Assembly: GCF_003024675.1 (NCBI RefSeq) | Contig: NZ_PYLP01000002.1 | Span: 124,001-188,000, forward strand | DNA length: 64,000 nucleotides | From: Faecalibacillus faecis | GTDB taxonomy: Bacteria; Bacillota_I; Bacilli_A; Erysipelotrichales; Coprobacillaceae | Direction: 5' to 3' | Shown: piece after piece, positions 50,507 through 60,833 of the stretch | How positions within the stretch are numbered: the first letter of the stretch is position 1 | Layout of the letters: the number at the start of each line of letters is the position of its first letter | Notes under the pieces: model-generated | What the model was told of the DNA's origin: nothing | The model's database searches: none | The model's input: the letters and a program-made list of their open reading frames with translations, nothing else | Translations under genes and position numbers: made by a program

Positions 50507-51852
50507 TGGATCACTCTAAATCAGATTTTACGCAGGGAAGTATTTTAAAAAAATTATCATTATTTATGATTCCCGTTTTAGGAGCGCTTATTTTACAAGC
50601 GGCCTATGGAGCGGTTGATTTACTTGTTGTTGGAAGATTTGGAACAACAGCAGGACTTTCAGCAGTTTCTACAGGAAGTCAAGTTTTAAACTTGATAACA
50701 TTTGTGGTAACACAATTTGCGATGGGAATTACAGTTTTAATTGCAAGATATATTGGTGAAAAGAAAATGAATTCGATTGGTGCTTTAATAGGAGGAGCAA
50801 CGGTAGTTTTTGCAATTATTTCTGCAATCATATTTGTAGTTATGATTACGTTAGCATCACCAATTTCAACTTTGATGCAAGCACCTCAAGAAGCACTTGG
50901 TTTAACTGCTACTTATGTGAGAATTTGTGGGGCAGGTATTTTCTTTATTGTTGCTTATAATCTATTATCAGCAATCTTTAGAGGGTTAGGAGATAGTAAA
51001 TCACCTCTTTTATTTGTGGCAGTTGCCTGTGTTATTAATATTATTGGTGATTTAGTTCTTGTTGCAGGATTACACTTAGATGCAGCAGGAGCCGCCATGG
51101 CCACTGTCTTTGCCCAAGCAATCAGTGTTGTGTTTGCTTTAATGTTATTATTTAAAAGAAAATTACCATTTGAAATTACAAAGCATGATTTTGAAATCAA
51201 TCCACATTGTGTTCGAGCTTTAAAAATTGGGTTACCATTAGCACTTCAAGAATGTTTAACACAAATTTCATTTTTAGCTTTATGTGCTTTTATTAACCGT
51301 TTAGGATTAGAAGCATCATCCGGTTATGGTGTTGCTTGTAAAATCGTTAACTTTGCCATGTTAGTACCAAGTTCATTAATGCAATCAATGGCTTCTTTTG
51401 TTGCCCAAAATGTGGGTGCTGGTGATGAAAAAAGAGCAAAACATGCAATGTTTACAGGAATGGGTATTGGCTTAATAATTGGTGTTGTTGTCTTTGTCTT
51501 AGTTTTATTTAAAGGAGATTTACTTACAAGTATTTTTACAACAGAAAAAGCCGTTATTTTACAAGGTTATGCTTATTTAAAAGGATTTGCTATAGAAACA
51601 ATTGTAACAGCAATATTATTTAGTATGGTTGGTTATTTTAACGGTCATTATCAAACGGTATGGGTCATGGTACAAGGACTTATTCAAACACTTCTTGTAC
51701 GTTTACCACTTTCTTACTATATGTCAATTCAACCACATGCAAATTTAACAAATATTGGTTTAGCTGCACCAATTGCGACAATTGTTGGTATTATACTAAA
51801 TGTATGTTTCTATATCTATTTAAGTAAAAAAATGAAAAAAGAAAATGCTTAG
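50506..51852 (+). CDS. MATE-family multidrug efflux transporter
   Basis: A 448-residue membrane protein with about 12 TM helices in two related halves. Family marks are 'LSLFMIPVLGALILQAAYG' and 'AVDLLVVGRFGTTAGLSAV' in the first half, and 'GLPLALQECLTQISFLALC' at the start of the second. It exports drugs or metabolites using a sodium or proton gradient. It is co-transcribed with the preceding regulator and followed by a terminator. Confidence 0.94.
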   Translation: MDHSKSDFTQGSILKKLSLFMIPVLGALILQAAYGAVDLLVVGRFGTTAGLSAVSTGSQVLNLITFVVTQFAMGITVLIARYIGEKKMNSIGALIGGATVVFAIISAIIFVVMITLASPISTLMQAPQEALGLTATYVRICGAGIFFIVAYNLLSAIFRGLGDSKSPLLFVAVACVINIIGDLVLVAGLHLDAAGAAMATVFAQAISVVFALMLLFKRKLPFEITKHDFEINPHCVRALKIGLPLALQECLTQISFLALCAFINRLGLEASSGYGVACKIVNFAMLVPSSLMQSMASFVAQNVGAGDEKRAKHAMFTGMGIGLIIGVVVFVLVLFKGDLLTSIFTTEKAVILQGYAYLKGFAIETIVTAILFSMVGYFNGHYQTVWVMVQGLIQTLLVRLPLSYYMSIQPHANLTNIGLAAPIATIVGIILNVCFYIYLSKKMKKENA

Positions 51853-51879
51853 GAAGTGTGAAAAACACTTCTTTTTTTA
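51853..51879 (+). terminator. Terminator of the MarR-MATE operon
   Basis: GAAGTGT and ACACTTC (51853-51859, 51865-51871) with a 5-nt loop and seven T. The sequence from here to 51970 holds a short open remnant ('VGATVAIAVAIEEAVNIDE') that I cannot assign. Confidence 0.85.
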
Positions 51880-51971
51880 ATAAGAAGAATTTTTTGTGTT
51901 GGAGCTACTGTTGCCATTGCTGTTGCAATTGAAGAAGCTGTAAATATTGATGAATATTTTATTGCTCTATC

Positions 51972-52017
51972 TTTACAATTACACTGAAAATTAATGGATT
52001 TTCAGTGTAATTGTAAA
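51972..52017. repeat. Perfect 20-bp inverted repeat (large hairpin)
   Basis: Arms 51972-51991 and 51998-52017 are exact reverse complements with a 6-nt loop TAATGG. No T run follows on either strand. It lies in noncoding sequence between the MATE operon and the convergent WYL remnant. Confidence 0.9.
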
Positions 52018-52046
52018 ACACCTGTTATAAGTATATTAGATGAAAA

Positions 52047-52073
52047 AATGCTGAATACGTTTTAATCAGCATT
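52047..52073 (-). terminator. Terminator of the WYL gene (bidirectional shape)
   Basis: AATGCTGA and TCAGCATT (52047-52054, 52066-52073) pair with an 11-nt loop. On the minus strand the stem is followed by a T run (complement of 52043-52048). It overlaps the stop of the WYL gene. Confidence 0.7.
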
Positions 52074-52885
52074 ATTTTTATTTATAAAATTTTCCATTAA
52101 AAAATCTTTAAATTGTTTTTTATGTACATCATTATTCGAAATTTGAATACGTCCACCAAAACCGATGATCCATGAAAAAAATGTACTATTTATAATGTGT
52201 CTTACTTGGACACAATAAAGATTTTCATTTATTTTTTTAGGATGAATATCTTTACCAAATTTATCAATCATATTGGAATAGACATTTGGTGTAAATTCAA
52301 GTTCAATAACTTCAATTTTCCCTTCACCATACATGTACGTCATATTATTGAGCTTCTTTTCAAATGAGTTTAATTGATAATCATCAAATTTTACATCACT
52401 ATCTTTAACGATCTCAACATTTTTTACATAGTCTAAACGATATTGAATGCATGTATTTTGATCTTTTGCACCTTGGCATAAAAGATAATATTCATTGTTA
52501 GAAAAGACAGTATCGATAGGAGCTAACTCGGTTATTTTATTTTTTCATTAAAGATTAAAGAAGGTTTTTGATAGTCAAAGCGAATTTTTTTCTTTTCTTT
52601 GATAGCTTTGGCCTCCATTAAGTCTAGATTTGGATTTTCATAATAAAAGTAATTATTTCTTCCTTCTTTATAAGTTTTAATGATTGTATCTTCATAATAA
52701 TTATTATAGTTTTCTACAAATTTTTTTACGATTCTAAAATCTATTTTAAAATCATAGCCTTTATCATAAATCAAATCTTGAATTTGATTAATCGTGATTG
52801 GATTTTTTTCATCACTATTTTTAATAATTAAATCAATCACAGATATGTATTTAATATAAGAATCACTGTCTTTGTTTCTATTCAT
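52062..52885 (-). pseudogene. WYL-domain transcriptional regulator, frameshifted
   Basis: A minus-strand regulator split by one base. The N-terminal frame (52885-52532) has a DeoR-like winged helix ('PITINQIQDLIYDKGYDF') and the first WYL strands ('IKEKKKIRFDYQKPSL'). One extra A in the run at about 52540 continues into 'ELAPIDTVFSNNEYYLL', 'TCIQYRLDYVKNVEIV' and the remaining WYL/WCX part ('INSTFFSWIIGFGGRIQIS'). The intact protein would be about 274 residues. WYL regulators often control defence genes by sensing nucleic acid ligands. It is divergent from the PIN-like gene. Confidence 0.82.
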
Positions 52886-53000
52886 TTAAATCACCTCGTA
52901 TCAATATCATAAATGAAAACATAAGTTAATACCTGCTTATATAAGACGGTATTGGCTTTTTTATCATTATATAATAGATTCAAAGAAAAGGGGGATTTGC

Positions 53001-53891
53001 ATGTTAAAAAGAATCATAAATAAAATCAAATATCATTTGATTAAAGAAATTGTTTTAGTAGATAGTGAAAATATTGGTTATCAAATACCAGAAGAAATAC
53101 CAAAGCATACATTAGTTTATCTTTTTATTAGTGATCCGTATATTGATGAGAAGATAAAGGATTATAAAAATAATAAACATATAAAACTTATCAATATTTC
53201 AAATATCAGAAAAGAATGTATAACAAAAAATATTATGGATTTTTGTATTGTTGTAGAACTTACAAATTTACTTTCTTATGTTTCAAAGAAAACAAGAATT
53301 GTCATTTGTTCAAAAGATAGAGGATACGATGCAAGTATTTTATATTTAAAAGAAAAAGATCCAAAACATTCAGTTTCAAGACATCCTGGATCATTTTGTT
53401 ATTACTATAATGAAGGAAATGAAGATTATCTTTCTATTATGTCAAAGGTAGATGATTCTTTAAGAAAGAAAATATTAAGTTATACATGTATGGATTCTTT
53501 GAAATATTCTCTAAGTAAAAATGAAAAGAAATTATTTGTTGTAGAAGAATATATTAATACAATTGGTATGGTTAAAACATTTATTGAATTTGATATTTAT
53601 CAAATGAGTTATGAACTTTATTATTCTGGAACACATGTTGGATCTTTTGAAAATAAAGAGGATGCTTTATATGAATATCACCAATGTATTGAAAAACTTC
53701 ATCATATTTATGATAAATATGAATCTCATGAAAGGTTTTTAAAATCAAGACATTTTCACATTAGACATTATATTGAAGAAGCATCAATGCAAAATCTACC
53801 ATTAGAAGAAGGTTTAATTAATCATTTAGGAAAGGAACAAGGACATTCTGTTTATAAAGAATATGTTAGTTTAAAAGTTAGGAGGTGGTAA
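53001..53891 (+). CDS. PIN/NYN-like domain protein, putative ribonuclease
   Basis: A 296-residue protein. Residues 15-115 look like a NYN/PIN-like nuclease fold: 'EIVLVDSENIGYQIP' (Asp21), 'NIMDFCIVVELTNLL' (Asp80) and 'IVICSKDRGYDASI' (Asp106, Asp110), giving the acidic cluster that holds metal in this fold. The C-terminal 120 residues are a second domain rich in aromatic residues and His ('FLKSRHFHIRHYIEEASM') that I do not recognise. GGGGG precedes ATG 53001. It lies directly upstream of the helicase-nuclease gene and divergent from the WYL regulator. Confidence 0.65.
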   Translation: MLKRIINKIKYHLIKEIVLVDSENIGYQIPEEIPKHTLVYLFISDPYIDEKIKDYKNNKHIKLINISNIRKECITKNIMDFCIVVELTNLLSYVSKKTRIVICSKDRGYDASILYLKEKDPKHSVSRHPGSFCYYYNEGNEDYLSIMSKVDDSLRKKILSYTCMDSLKYSLSKNEKKLFVVEEYINTIGMVKTFIEFDIYQMSYELYYSGTHVGSFENKEDALYEYHQCIEKLHHIYDKYESHERFLKSRHFHIRHYIEEASMQNLPLEEGLINHLGKEQGHSVYKEYVSLKVRRW

Positions 53892-53893
53892 TT

Positions 53894-53989
53894 ATGTGGA
53901 CAATATTTAAATTATTTTTTACATCATCATTTTACCATTAAGAGCAATTTGGTGTTTGTTGATGTCACTGTTTGGAATGTATAAGAAAT
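53894..53989 (+). pseudogene. Small membrane protein, frameshifted
   Basis: ATG 53894, behind GGAGGTGG, starts 'MWTIFKLFF'. The zero frame soon stops at TAA. One extra T in the six-T run near 53912 would give a 32-residue membrane protein ending 'LPLRAIWCLLMSLFGMYKK', which is coherent. This is the same type of single-base loss seen in several neighbours. Confidence 0.5.
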
Positions 53990-54105
53990 AAAATGCAAAG
54001 ATTTAATCTAGCAATATGAGACAATTACTTAATAAAGAAAATGAATTTAAAAATTTCTTTTAATAAGGTATGATGTATTTAATAATAGTTAAAGCGGTGA
54101 TAAAG

Positions 54106-56847
54106 ATGAATACAACAAAATACATGATCATTATAAAAGGTGAAATAAAAACAAGAGATATCAAATTTTTGGAACAAGATGATGCAAGTCACAAAATGAA
54201 TGTTACGTTTAATAATAGAAAAACATATTCTTATATTTTGGATAATGTTGAATTTCTAGAGAATCCTAAGTTTCTTGATCCAAGAAAATATCATTTAAGT
54301 AAGGATGGGAAAAATTTTTTTAGTGTAGAAGCAATTTATGAATTTGTAGGAAAAGATGCAACTTATATTCATGTTTGTTTCAAAAATAATGTGGAAAGAG
54401 ATTATTATAAAAGTCAATTAGATATTCAAGAATCCTACTTAAATAAAAAAGATGCAGCAAATGTATTTGATTATATTAAAGAAACATCAAAATTAAGTAA
54501 TTTAAAAAATGAAAGTAATGGGGAACAATTGTTACCTAAAAAGTTTAAAAAAATTTCATTTCTTAGAAGTGATGTTGCACTTACCAAATATCTTAATCCA
54601 AAATCATTAAAAGAAAGTATTGATGGAGAATACATGCCTATTTTCCCATTTGGCTGTAATAATAGTCAATATGTTGCAGTTAAGCGAGCTATGGAAAATC
54701 AAATAAGCGTGATACAAGGTCCACCTGGCACTGGAAAAACGCAAACAATTTTAAATATTATTGCTAATATATTAATTCAAGGAAAAACTGTTCAAGTTGT
54801 TTCTAACAATAATTCCGCAACTGAAAATGTTTTTGAAAAACTCTCATCGTCAAAATATAATTTGGGATTTATTGTCGCAACGTTAGGGAAAAGTGATAAT
54901 AAAACAAATTTTATTAATAATCAAAAAACAAATTACCCAGATTTTACGTCATGGAAAAGTGATGACATTCAAGATGATTTTATGCAACAGGTTCAAGAAA
55001 ATTCAAAGAAATTAAAAACAGTATTTGATAAACAAGAAAGATTGGCACAATTAAATCAAGAACTGAATCGTCTTAAAATAGAACGAAAGTATTTTAATGA
55101 ATATTTAAATGAAACAAATGTAACTGTGGATTATACAAAATATAAAAGAAGTATGAAGTCGAATAAATGGATGAAGTTATGGCAAGAATGTCAAAGTATT
55201 TCAGAAGTAAATAAGGATATTAATTTCTTTTTTAAACTTAAATTCTTTTTTAAATATGGTTTATACAATTTTAGTATTTATTCATTAGAAATATCTCAAA
55301 TTATAACAACTTTCCAAGCTTTTTATTATGAAACAAGAGAAAATGAAGTCTTAAAAGAATTGAATGACATTACAGCATATTTAAATAATACAAGTAATCA
55401 TTTATTAGATAATTTAACAAATGATTCGATGAAATTCTTAAAAAATTATCTGGCAAACAAGTACGAAAAAAATACTTACAGGCAGTTATTTACATCAGAA
55501 GATTTCTTGAAAAATCCTTATGATATATTAAATGAATATCCGGTAATATTAAGTACAACATTTTCCTCAAGAGATAGTTTGAATGATAATGTCGTTTATG
55601 ATTATGTAATTATGGATGAAGCTTCACAAGTTGATATTGCTACTGGAGCACTTGCTATGTCCTGTGCTAAAAATATGGTCATTGTTGGGGATACAAATCA
55701 ATTACCAAATGTTGTAGATAAACATACTGAAATACGAGCAGATGCGATATTTAATCAATACAATTTAAGCAAAGGATATCGATTTACAAACAGTTTTTTA
55801 CAATCTGTTTTAGAAGTTATGCCAAATGTGACACAAACGATGTTAAGAGAACACTATCGTTGCCATCCTAAAATAATTGAGTTCTGTAATCAAAAGTTTT
55901 ATCGAGGCAATTTGATTATTATGACAGAAGATCATGGCGAAAAAGATGTTTTAAAAGTAATTAAAACAGTAAAAGGAAATCATTCTCGAAATCATTTTAG
56001 TCAAAGACAAATTGATATTATAAAAAATGAAATCATACCAAATGATATTACAAATAAGAAAGAAACGGGTATCATATGCACCATATAATAACCAAGTTCA
56101 GTCTTTGAAAGAACAAATAGATGGCATTGAACAAGCAACAGTACATAAATTTCAAGGAAAAGAAAAGGATACTATTATTATTTCTACTGTCGAAGATGAA
56201 ATAACTGATTTTGTTGATGATCCGTATTTGCTCAATGTTGCTGTTTCAAGAGCAAAGAAAAAATTGATATTGGTTGTTACTGGAAATGAACAAAATAAAG
56301 AAAGAAATATAATGGATTTAATAGATTACATTCAATATAATAATTTTGAAGTTGTAGAGAGTAATGTTTATTCTATTTTTGATTATTTATATAAACAATA
56401 CACAAAAGAAAGAAAGTTATTTTTGAACAAAAATAACAGAAAATTAGAATATGATTCAGAAAACCTAATGTATACTTTATTAGAAGAAATATTAAAAAAT
56501 GATGATTATAAAATGTTAGATTTTGTGTGCCATTTTCCTGTCAATATGCTTATAAAAAATCCTTATTTATTAAATGATGATGAGTGCTTATATGCTATGA
56601 ATCCAGCAACGCATGTTGATTTTCTTGTTTATAATAGGATAAGCAAAAGAGCAATTCTCGCTATTGAAGTAGATGGCTATGCTTTTCATCAGAAGGAAAC
56701 AGCACAAGCAAAGAGATATTTGCTAAAAATCATATTTTTGAACTTTATTATATTCCTTTATTAAGATTTTCTACAACAGGTAGTGGGGAAAGAGAAAAAA
56801 TTATTAATATGCTAAATAAAATCTTAAATATAGGTGATTTAAAATAA
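54106..56847 (+). pseudogene. SF1 helicase with C-terminal nuclease-like domain, two frameshifts
   Basis: Three frames make one protein of about 913 residues. The first (to 56088) holds the ATPase: Walker A 'GPPGTGKTQTI' (about residue 205) and Walker B 'VIMDEASQVD' (about 502). Removing one base near 56076 restores 'GIIAPYNNQVQSL', 'VHKFQGKEKDTIIIST' and 'LNVAVSRAKKKLILV' (helicase motifs V-VI). The last part carries 'HVDFLVYNRISKRAILAIE' plus 'VDGYAFH', a PD-(D/E)XK-like nuclease pattern, and needs one extra A near 56724 to reach the end. ATG 54106 is favoured; ATG 54070 overlaps a -10-like box. Confidence 0.78.
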
Positions 56848-56907
56848 CAAGATGTACTTTTTATTTTAAAAAAAGTGATATTCAAAAAAGAAGACAAATT
56901 GATGTTA

Positions 56908-57867
56908 CTAGATTTTCATAGCTAAATAAAACTTATCAACATAATCATTTTCTATAGCTAAAAGTAATTCATCTTTATACTTGTTATCGTTAATTAATTT
57001 AACTAGTCGAGCATTCCTTTCTTTTAAACTCTCTATTACACCTTGAGAAGGAATGATATTTGATTTTGATGAATTATTTGATTTGCTTGTTAAAACTAAG
57101 TTCCAAATATCATTACTGTACATGAAAGACCACGGAATGACATGATCAACAGAAATATCATTTTCTTGTAATACTTTTCCAGTATAAAAATCAATTGCTT
57201 GATAGTTATTGCTTTTTAAAAGAATATTTTTATATTTTGTTAAACTGCTTCTTTTAATAGTATTATCAGAAATACCTTTTACTTTAGAAGCAATTCTTGG
57301 AGAATGATTAAATTTTTCAAGAAGTTGAGCCCATTTAAAATTAATAAGTTGAGATAAAACAAAACTATATTCTTTAAGCGATAGTACTTGTTGTTTAGTA
57401 AAAGAAATAAACATGCAATTTTTATCTAAATAATAAAGATCATATTCTTTTTTATTTGCTAATTTAAATCTCCAAGAAACATCATTTTTTAATGTTTTAG
57501 CACTGTCGTTTATAATTTTACGATATTGTTTTTCATGTTTTAAAATAGTCTCAGCTTTATCAAACCAAACAGGAACATGAGTACGTTGAATAGATTCATA
57601 TAGATCAATTAGAAGCTTGACATTTTGAACTAAAACGGGAATTTTCTTTTTGTTTGGACTTTGATCAAGATGAAAGAAATAGGTTTGATTCCAATAATAT
57701 TTAATCATCTTTTTTGCAATATGCTGAAATGTAAAAGTTACTTGTTCATCTAATTGATTTGTTTCAAAACATAGTTCAATAATAGCTCTTCCCCATGCAA
57801 GTTTATATGTATTATCATTATTCATATTTTCTATAATTTCTAACCACTGTTTGATATAGCTGTTCAT
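56908..57867 (-). CDS. HNH endonuclease-domain protein
   Basis: A 319-residue protein, convergent with the helicase gene. The first 210 residues are helical and unfamiliar ('AWGRAIIELCFETNQ', 'PVLVQNVKLLIDLYESIQ'). The C-terminal part has an HNH nuclease motif: 'ISVDHVIPWSFM' (the Asp-His pair), 'IWNLVLTSKSNN' (the central Asn) and 'SSKSNIIPS', so it probably cuts DNA with one metal ion. The reading frame is intact. HNH proteins of this layout occur in restriction-like and defence contexts. The start ATG 57867 has only a weak ribosome site (GGAGAAA). Confidence 0.78.
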   Translation of the reverse strand: MNSYIKQWLEIIENMNNDNTYKLAWGRAIIELCFETNQLDEQVTFTFQHIAKKMIKYYWNQTYFFHLDQSPNKKKIPVLVQNVKLLIDLYESIQRTHVPVWFDKAETILKHEKQYRKIINDSAKTLKNDVSWRFKLANKKEYDLYYLDKNCMFISFTKQQVLSLKEYSFVLSQLINFKWAQLLEKFNHSPRIASKVKGISDNTIKRSSLTKYKNILLKSNNYQAIDFYTGKVLQENDISVDHVIPWSFMYSNDIWNLVLTSKSNNSSKSNIIPSQGVIESLKERNARLVKLINDNKYKDELLLAIENDYVDKFYLAMKI

Positions 57868-58020
57868 TTTATTTCTCCAAATATTTAATATTATTTCTTT
57901 ATAAATTTTAACATAAAGAAAATAGATTTAAAAATTAATTTCTCTATATTTTGTTTGATAGCACTTTTGCATAATGCTATGATTAAGAGAAAAAAAGCAA
58001 ATGCTTAGGAGGAAAAAGAA

Positions 58021-59230
58021 ATATTTGATAAATTATTTGAACCAATATAGATTCGTGGCATGAAATTAAAAAATCGTGTTGTGATGTCTGCGATAGGTAC
58101 GCATGAAAGTGTGAAAAGTGAAGGCAGATAAAGTGTTATAGATAAGTTGATTGTTTATCATGTAGCACGTGCTAAGGGTGGTAATGGTTTAAATATGGGT
58201 GAGGTTATTGCTGTTGATAAAGCAAGTGCACATTTTGGGTTTTTATTTATAGCTGAAGATAAGTATATTAATGGCTTAAAAAAATTAAATGATGTAGTAC
58301 ATGATGCTGGTGATAAAACATGTATTCAACTTTTGCAAGGAGGTTTAGCTATTGATTTAGATTAAAAAGCAAAAATTCTAGTTCAAAATGATATGCCACT
58401 AAGTGTAGAATATACTGTACCAGGAATTACTTCTGAAAGATTATGGGATATTGTTAATAAAATTATTGAGGTAGCTAAATGTTCAGTTGAAGCTGGATTT
58501 GATTGTTCAGAATTTCGTTTCGCTCATAATTATTTACCACACTCAATGCCTTCTAGTGAAATCAATCATCGAAGTAATGAATGGAGTGGGAGTTTTGAAG
58601 ATCAATAGAAATTTCCACTTGAATGTATTAAAGCTATTCGTTAAAATATACTAGAAGCCGTGCCTTTATTTTTTGAAAATAGATTGTCATGATGATATGT
58701 TTGAAAGTGGATTAATTATTGAAGAAGTGATTGACTTTTGTAAAGATGCCAAAGAATATGGTGTCGATGTTTTAAATATATCACGTCGAAATATTATAAC
58801 AGTTGTAACTCTTTATGAAGTAGCTCCTGTAGATATTGAAAATGGATTCAATGTAGAAGATGGTGCATGTATTCGTAAAGAAACAGGAATGTTTACAATG
58901 CCTTGTGGACATATCAATACTCCTGAATTTGCTGAAAAGATATTAGAAGATGATAAAGTAGATTTAATTATAATGGCGCGTACGCAACTTACCGATGCAA
59001 ATTTTTGTAATAAAGATAAAAATGGTCAAATGAATCAAATTCGTTATTGTATTGGATATAATCAAGGTTGTTATGATTGCTTCTGTAATTCTTTGTATGA
59101 TCCAAGTATCAAACATATTACGTGAATAAGAAATCCAGGATTATTAGAAGAAGCAATAGATAGTCTCTCTATGACTTCACATCCTAAAAAAGCAAATGTT
59201 GCTTAGATGCGTTTAGAGATGCATGTTATG
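58021..59230 (+). pseudogene. Decayed NADH:flavin oxidoreductase (old yellow enzyme family)
   Basis: AGGAGG at 58007 is followed by ATA (58021) where ATG is expected, then 'IFDKLFEPI', a stop, and 'IRGMKLKNRVVMSAIGTHE'. Further pieces are 'VIYHVARAKGGNGLNMGE'-like, 'QLLQGGLAIDLD', 'SVEAGFDCSEFRFAHNYL', 'NEWSGSFEDQ', 'GLIIEEVIDFCKDAKEYGV' and 'YCIGYNQGCYDCF' (iron-sulfur cysteines). Several TAG and TAA stops, one frameshift near 58665 and a lost start show old inactivation. The flavin barrel and part of the iron-sulfur region are still readable. Confidence 0.85.
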
Positions 59231-59396
59231 CAGTATTAGATATTAATAAATAATAAAACAGGATGAACAACAATTGTGTTGTAATATTCCTGTTTTTAAA
59301 TTATTTTTAGAATTACTATAGAACAATTATTAAATATGATAAAATTAGATAAAAGGAAGTTGATTATAATAATTTAAAAACAAAGGAGATCTGTCT

Positions 59397-59828
59397 ATGT
59401 ATTTTAAAGAACCGTTTGACAAAGAAAAAATTGTAAAACAACATGAAGAATTATTAAATATTTTTAAAGAAGATCTTTCAAATCTATCTGATAAAACAAT
59501 TAAGAAACATATACAAAATGTTGATTTCTTTATCAATGAATATTTATTAAATCGTAATAATGCAAATTATGAAGAAGTTAATAATGAAGTAGATTTGTTC
59601 TTTAGAGATTTCTTTATTAGAAAATGTATGTGGTCTTCACCAAATTCTATAAAAGAAACAGCAGCTAGTTTTAAAAAGTTTTATAAATCAATGATGAATC
59701 ATGATAAATTAAAAAAAGATGACTATGAATGTTTATGCGATACCATTAAAGATGAAATGAAATCTTGGCAAGAATCATGTGATTACTATGATAGCGGAAA
59801 ACCAAATTGGGATCCGTTTAAATTTTAA
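59397..59828 (+). CDS. Helical protein of unknown function, SEC-C-protein-like N-terminal domain
   Basis: A 143-residue charged helical protein. The part 'LSNLSDKTIKKHIQNVDFF' followed by 'INEYLLNRNNANYEEV' and 'VDLFFRDFFIRKCMWSSP' resembles the domain that precedes SEC-C zinc motifs in Firmicute proteins; here the SEC-C tail is missing. Function unknown. AAGGAG precedes ATG 59397. It is followed after 17 bp by the spermidine-synthase-like gene, probably in one transcript. Confidence 0.6.
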   Translation: MYFKEPFDKEKIVKQHEELLNIFKEDLSNLSDKTIKKHIQNVDFFINEYLLNRNNANYEEVNNEVDLFFRDFFIRKCMWSSPNSIKETAASFKKFYKSMMNHDKLKKDDYECLCDTIKDEMKSWQESCDYYDSGKPNWDPFKF

Positions 59829-59845
59829 AGGTAGGGTAATAAAAA

Positions 59846-60688
59846 TTGTATAACGATAAGATTGAAATAGAAAGTCCTTATGGGCATATTACCATTAGCT
59901 ATGGTCGACATGATAAGCATCGAGTAAGAGTTCTTGATATAGATGGTGGTATGGAATCAGCAACTTATATAGAAGAAGAATTACAAAATGAATTACTTTT
60001 TGAATATATGTATTTATTTGATTTAATGTTTGATGAAAATTATTTAGAAGATAGACAAATTAATGATGTTTTGTTAATTGGTGGTGGTGCTTTTCATTAT
60101 CCTAAATATTTTTTAGCACATCATCAAGGAAATATTGATGTTGTTGAAATTAACAAAGTTCTTTATGATATTTCTAATAAATACTTCTATTTAGAAGAAA
60201 CTATTAATAAATTTGATAAGAATAAAAATAGATTTCATTGTTATTTTGAAAACGGAAGAGATTATATAAATAGGAACAAAAAGAAATATGATGCTATTTT
60301 AAGTGATGTCTTTATTGGTGAAAATTTAGTATTAGAACTTCATTCGTTGGAAGCAATCAAAAGAATAAAAGAATCTTTAAATCCACAAGGAATTTATATA
60401 ACAAATATCATTGGTTCATTAAGTGGTAAATATAGTCAAAATATAAAGAATGTTGTAAAAACACTCAAACAATGTTTTAAATATATTTATGTCTTTAAAG
60501 CACAAGAAAAGAATGATCATCAAAAAAGACAAAACTTAATCGTTGTTGCTGTAGATCAAGAAGTTCATTTTAATATTATAAGTTATCACAATATTAATCA
60601 AAAGAGATATCATCAAGGAATGATCAATCATGTAGATGATTTGGATTTAAGTAATGCTCGTGTTTTGTTTGATGAAAATATTAAATAA
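59846..60688 (+). CDS. Spermidine synthase-like methyltransferase-fold protein
   Basis: A 280-residue protein of the spermidine synthase superfamily. Motifs in order: 'DVLLIGGGAFHYPKYFL' (nucleotide loop), 'IDVVEINKVLYDIS' (acidic end of strand 2), 'HCYFENGRDYINRNKKKYD' and 'AILSDVFIGENLVLELHS', where the Asp corresponds to the amine-binding region. True polyamine synthases have more acidic residues there, so the amine-transfer role is uncertain. No speD or other polyamine gene is near. TTG 59846 is 9 bases after AGGTAGGG. Confidence 0.78.
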   Translation: MYNDKIEIESPYGHITISYGRHDKHRVRVLDIDGGMESATYIEEELQNELLFEYMYLFDLMFDENYLEDRQINDVLLIGGGAFHYPKYFLAHHQGNIDVVEINKVLYDISNKYFYLEETINKFDKNKNRFHCYFENGRDYINRNKKKYDAILSDVFIGENLVLELHSLEAIKRIKESLNPQGIYITNIIGSLSGKYSQNIKNVVKTLKQCFKYIYVFKAQEKNDHQKRQNLIVVAVDQEVHFNIISYHNINQKRYHQGMINHVDDLDLSNARVLFDENIK

Positions 60689-60833
60689 AAATACAAGAAT
60701 CAAACTTTTTTCATCGTTTCATAGATAACTTTTGCTCGATTATTAATATTTAGATTTTATCGAATAATGTCTTTTTTATTTAACAAATAAAGTCTCCCTA
60801 ATGATATAACAAAAGAAATAAGTAAAGAGGGTG

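Noticed and set aside
58021-59110. Possible reassigned stop codons, because old-yellow-enzyme homology runs through several TAG and TAA codons
   Set aside because: TAA, TAG and TGA all end intact genes throughout the window. The same remnant also has a lost start codon and a frameshift, so decay explains it.
60700-60770. End of a LuxR-type regulator on the minus strand
   Set aside because: Only about 20 codons look similar, in-frame stops surround them, and no DNA-binding helix is present.
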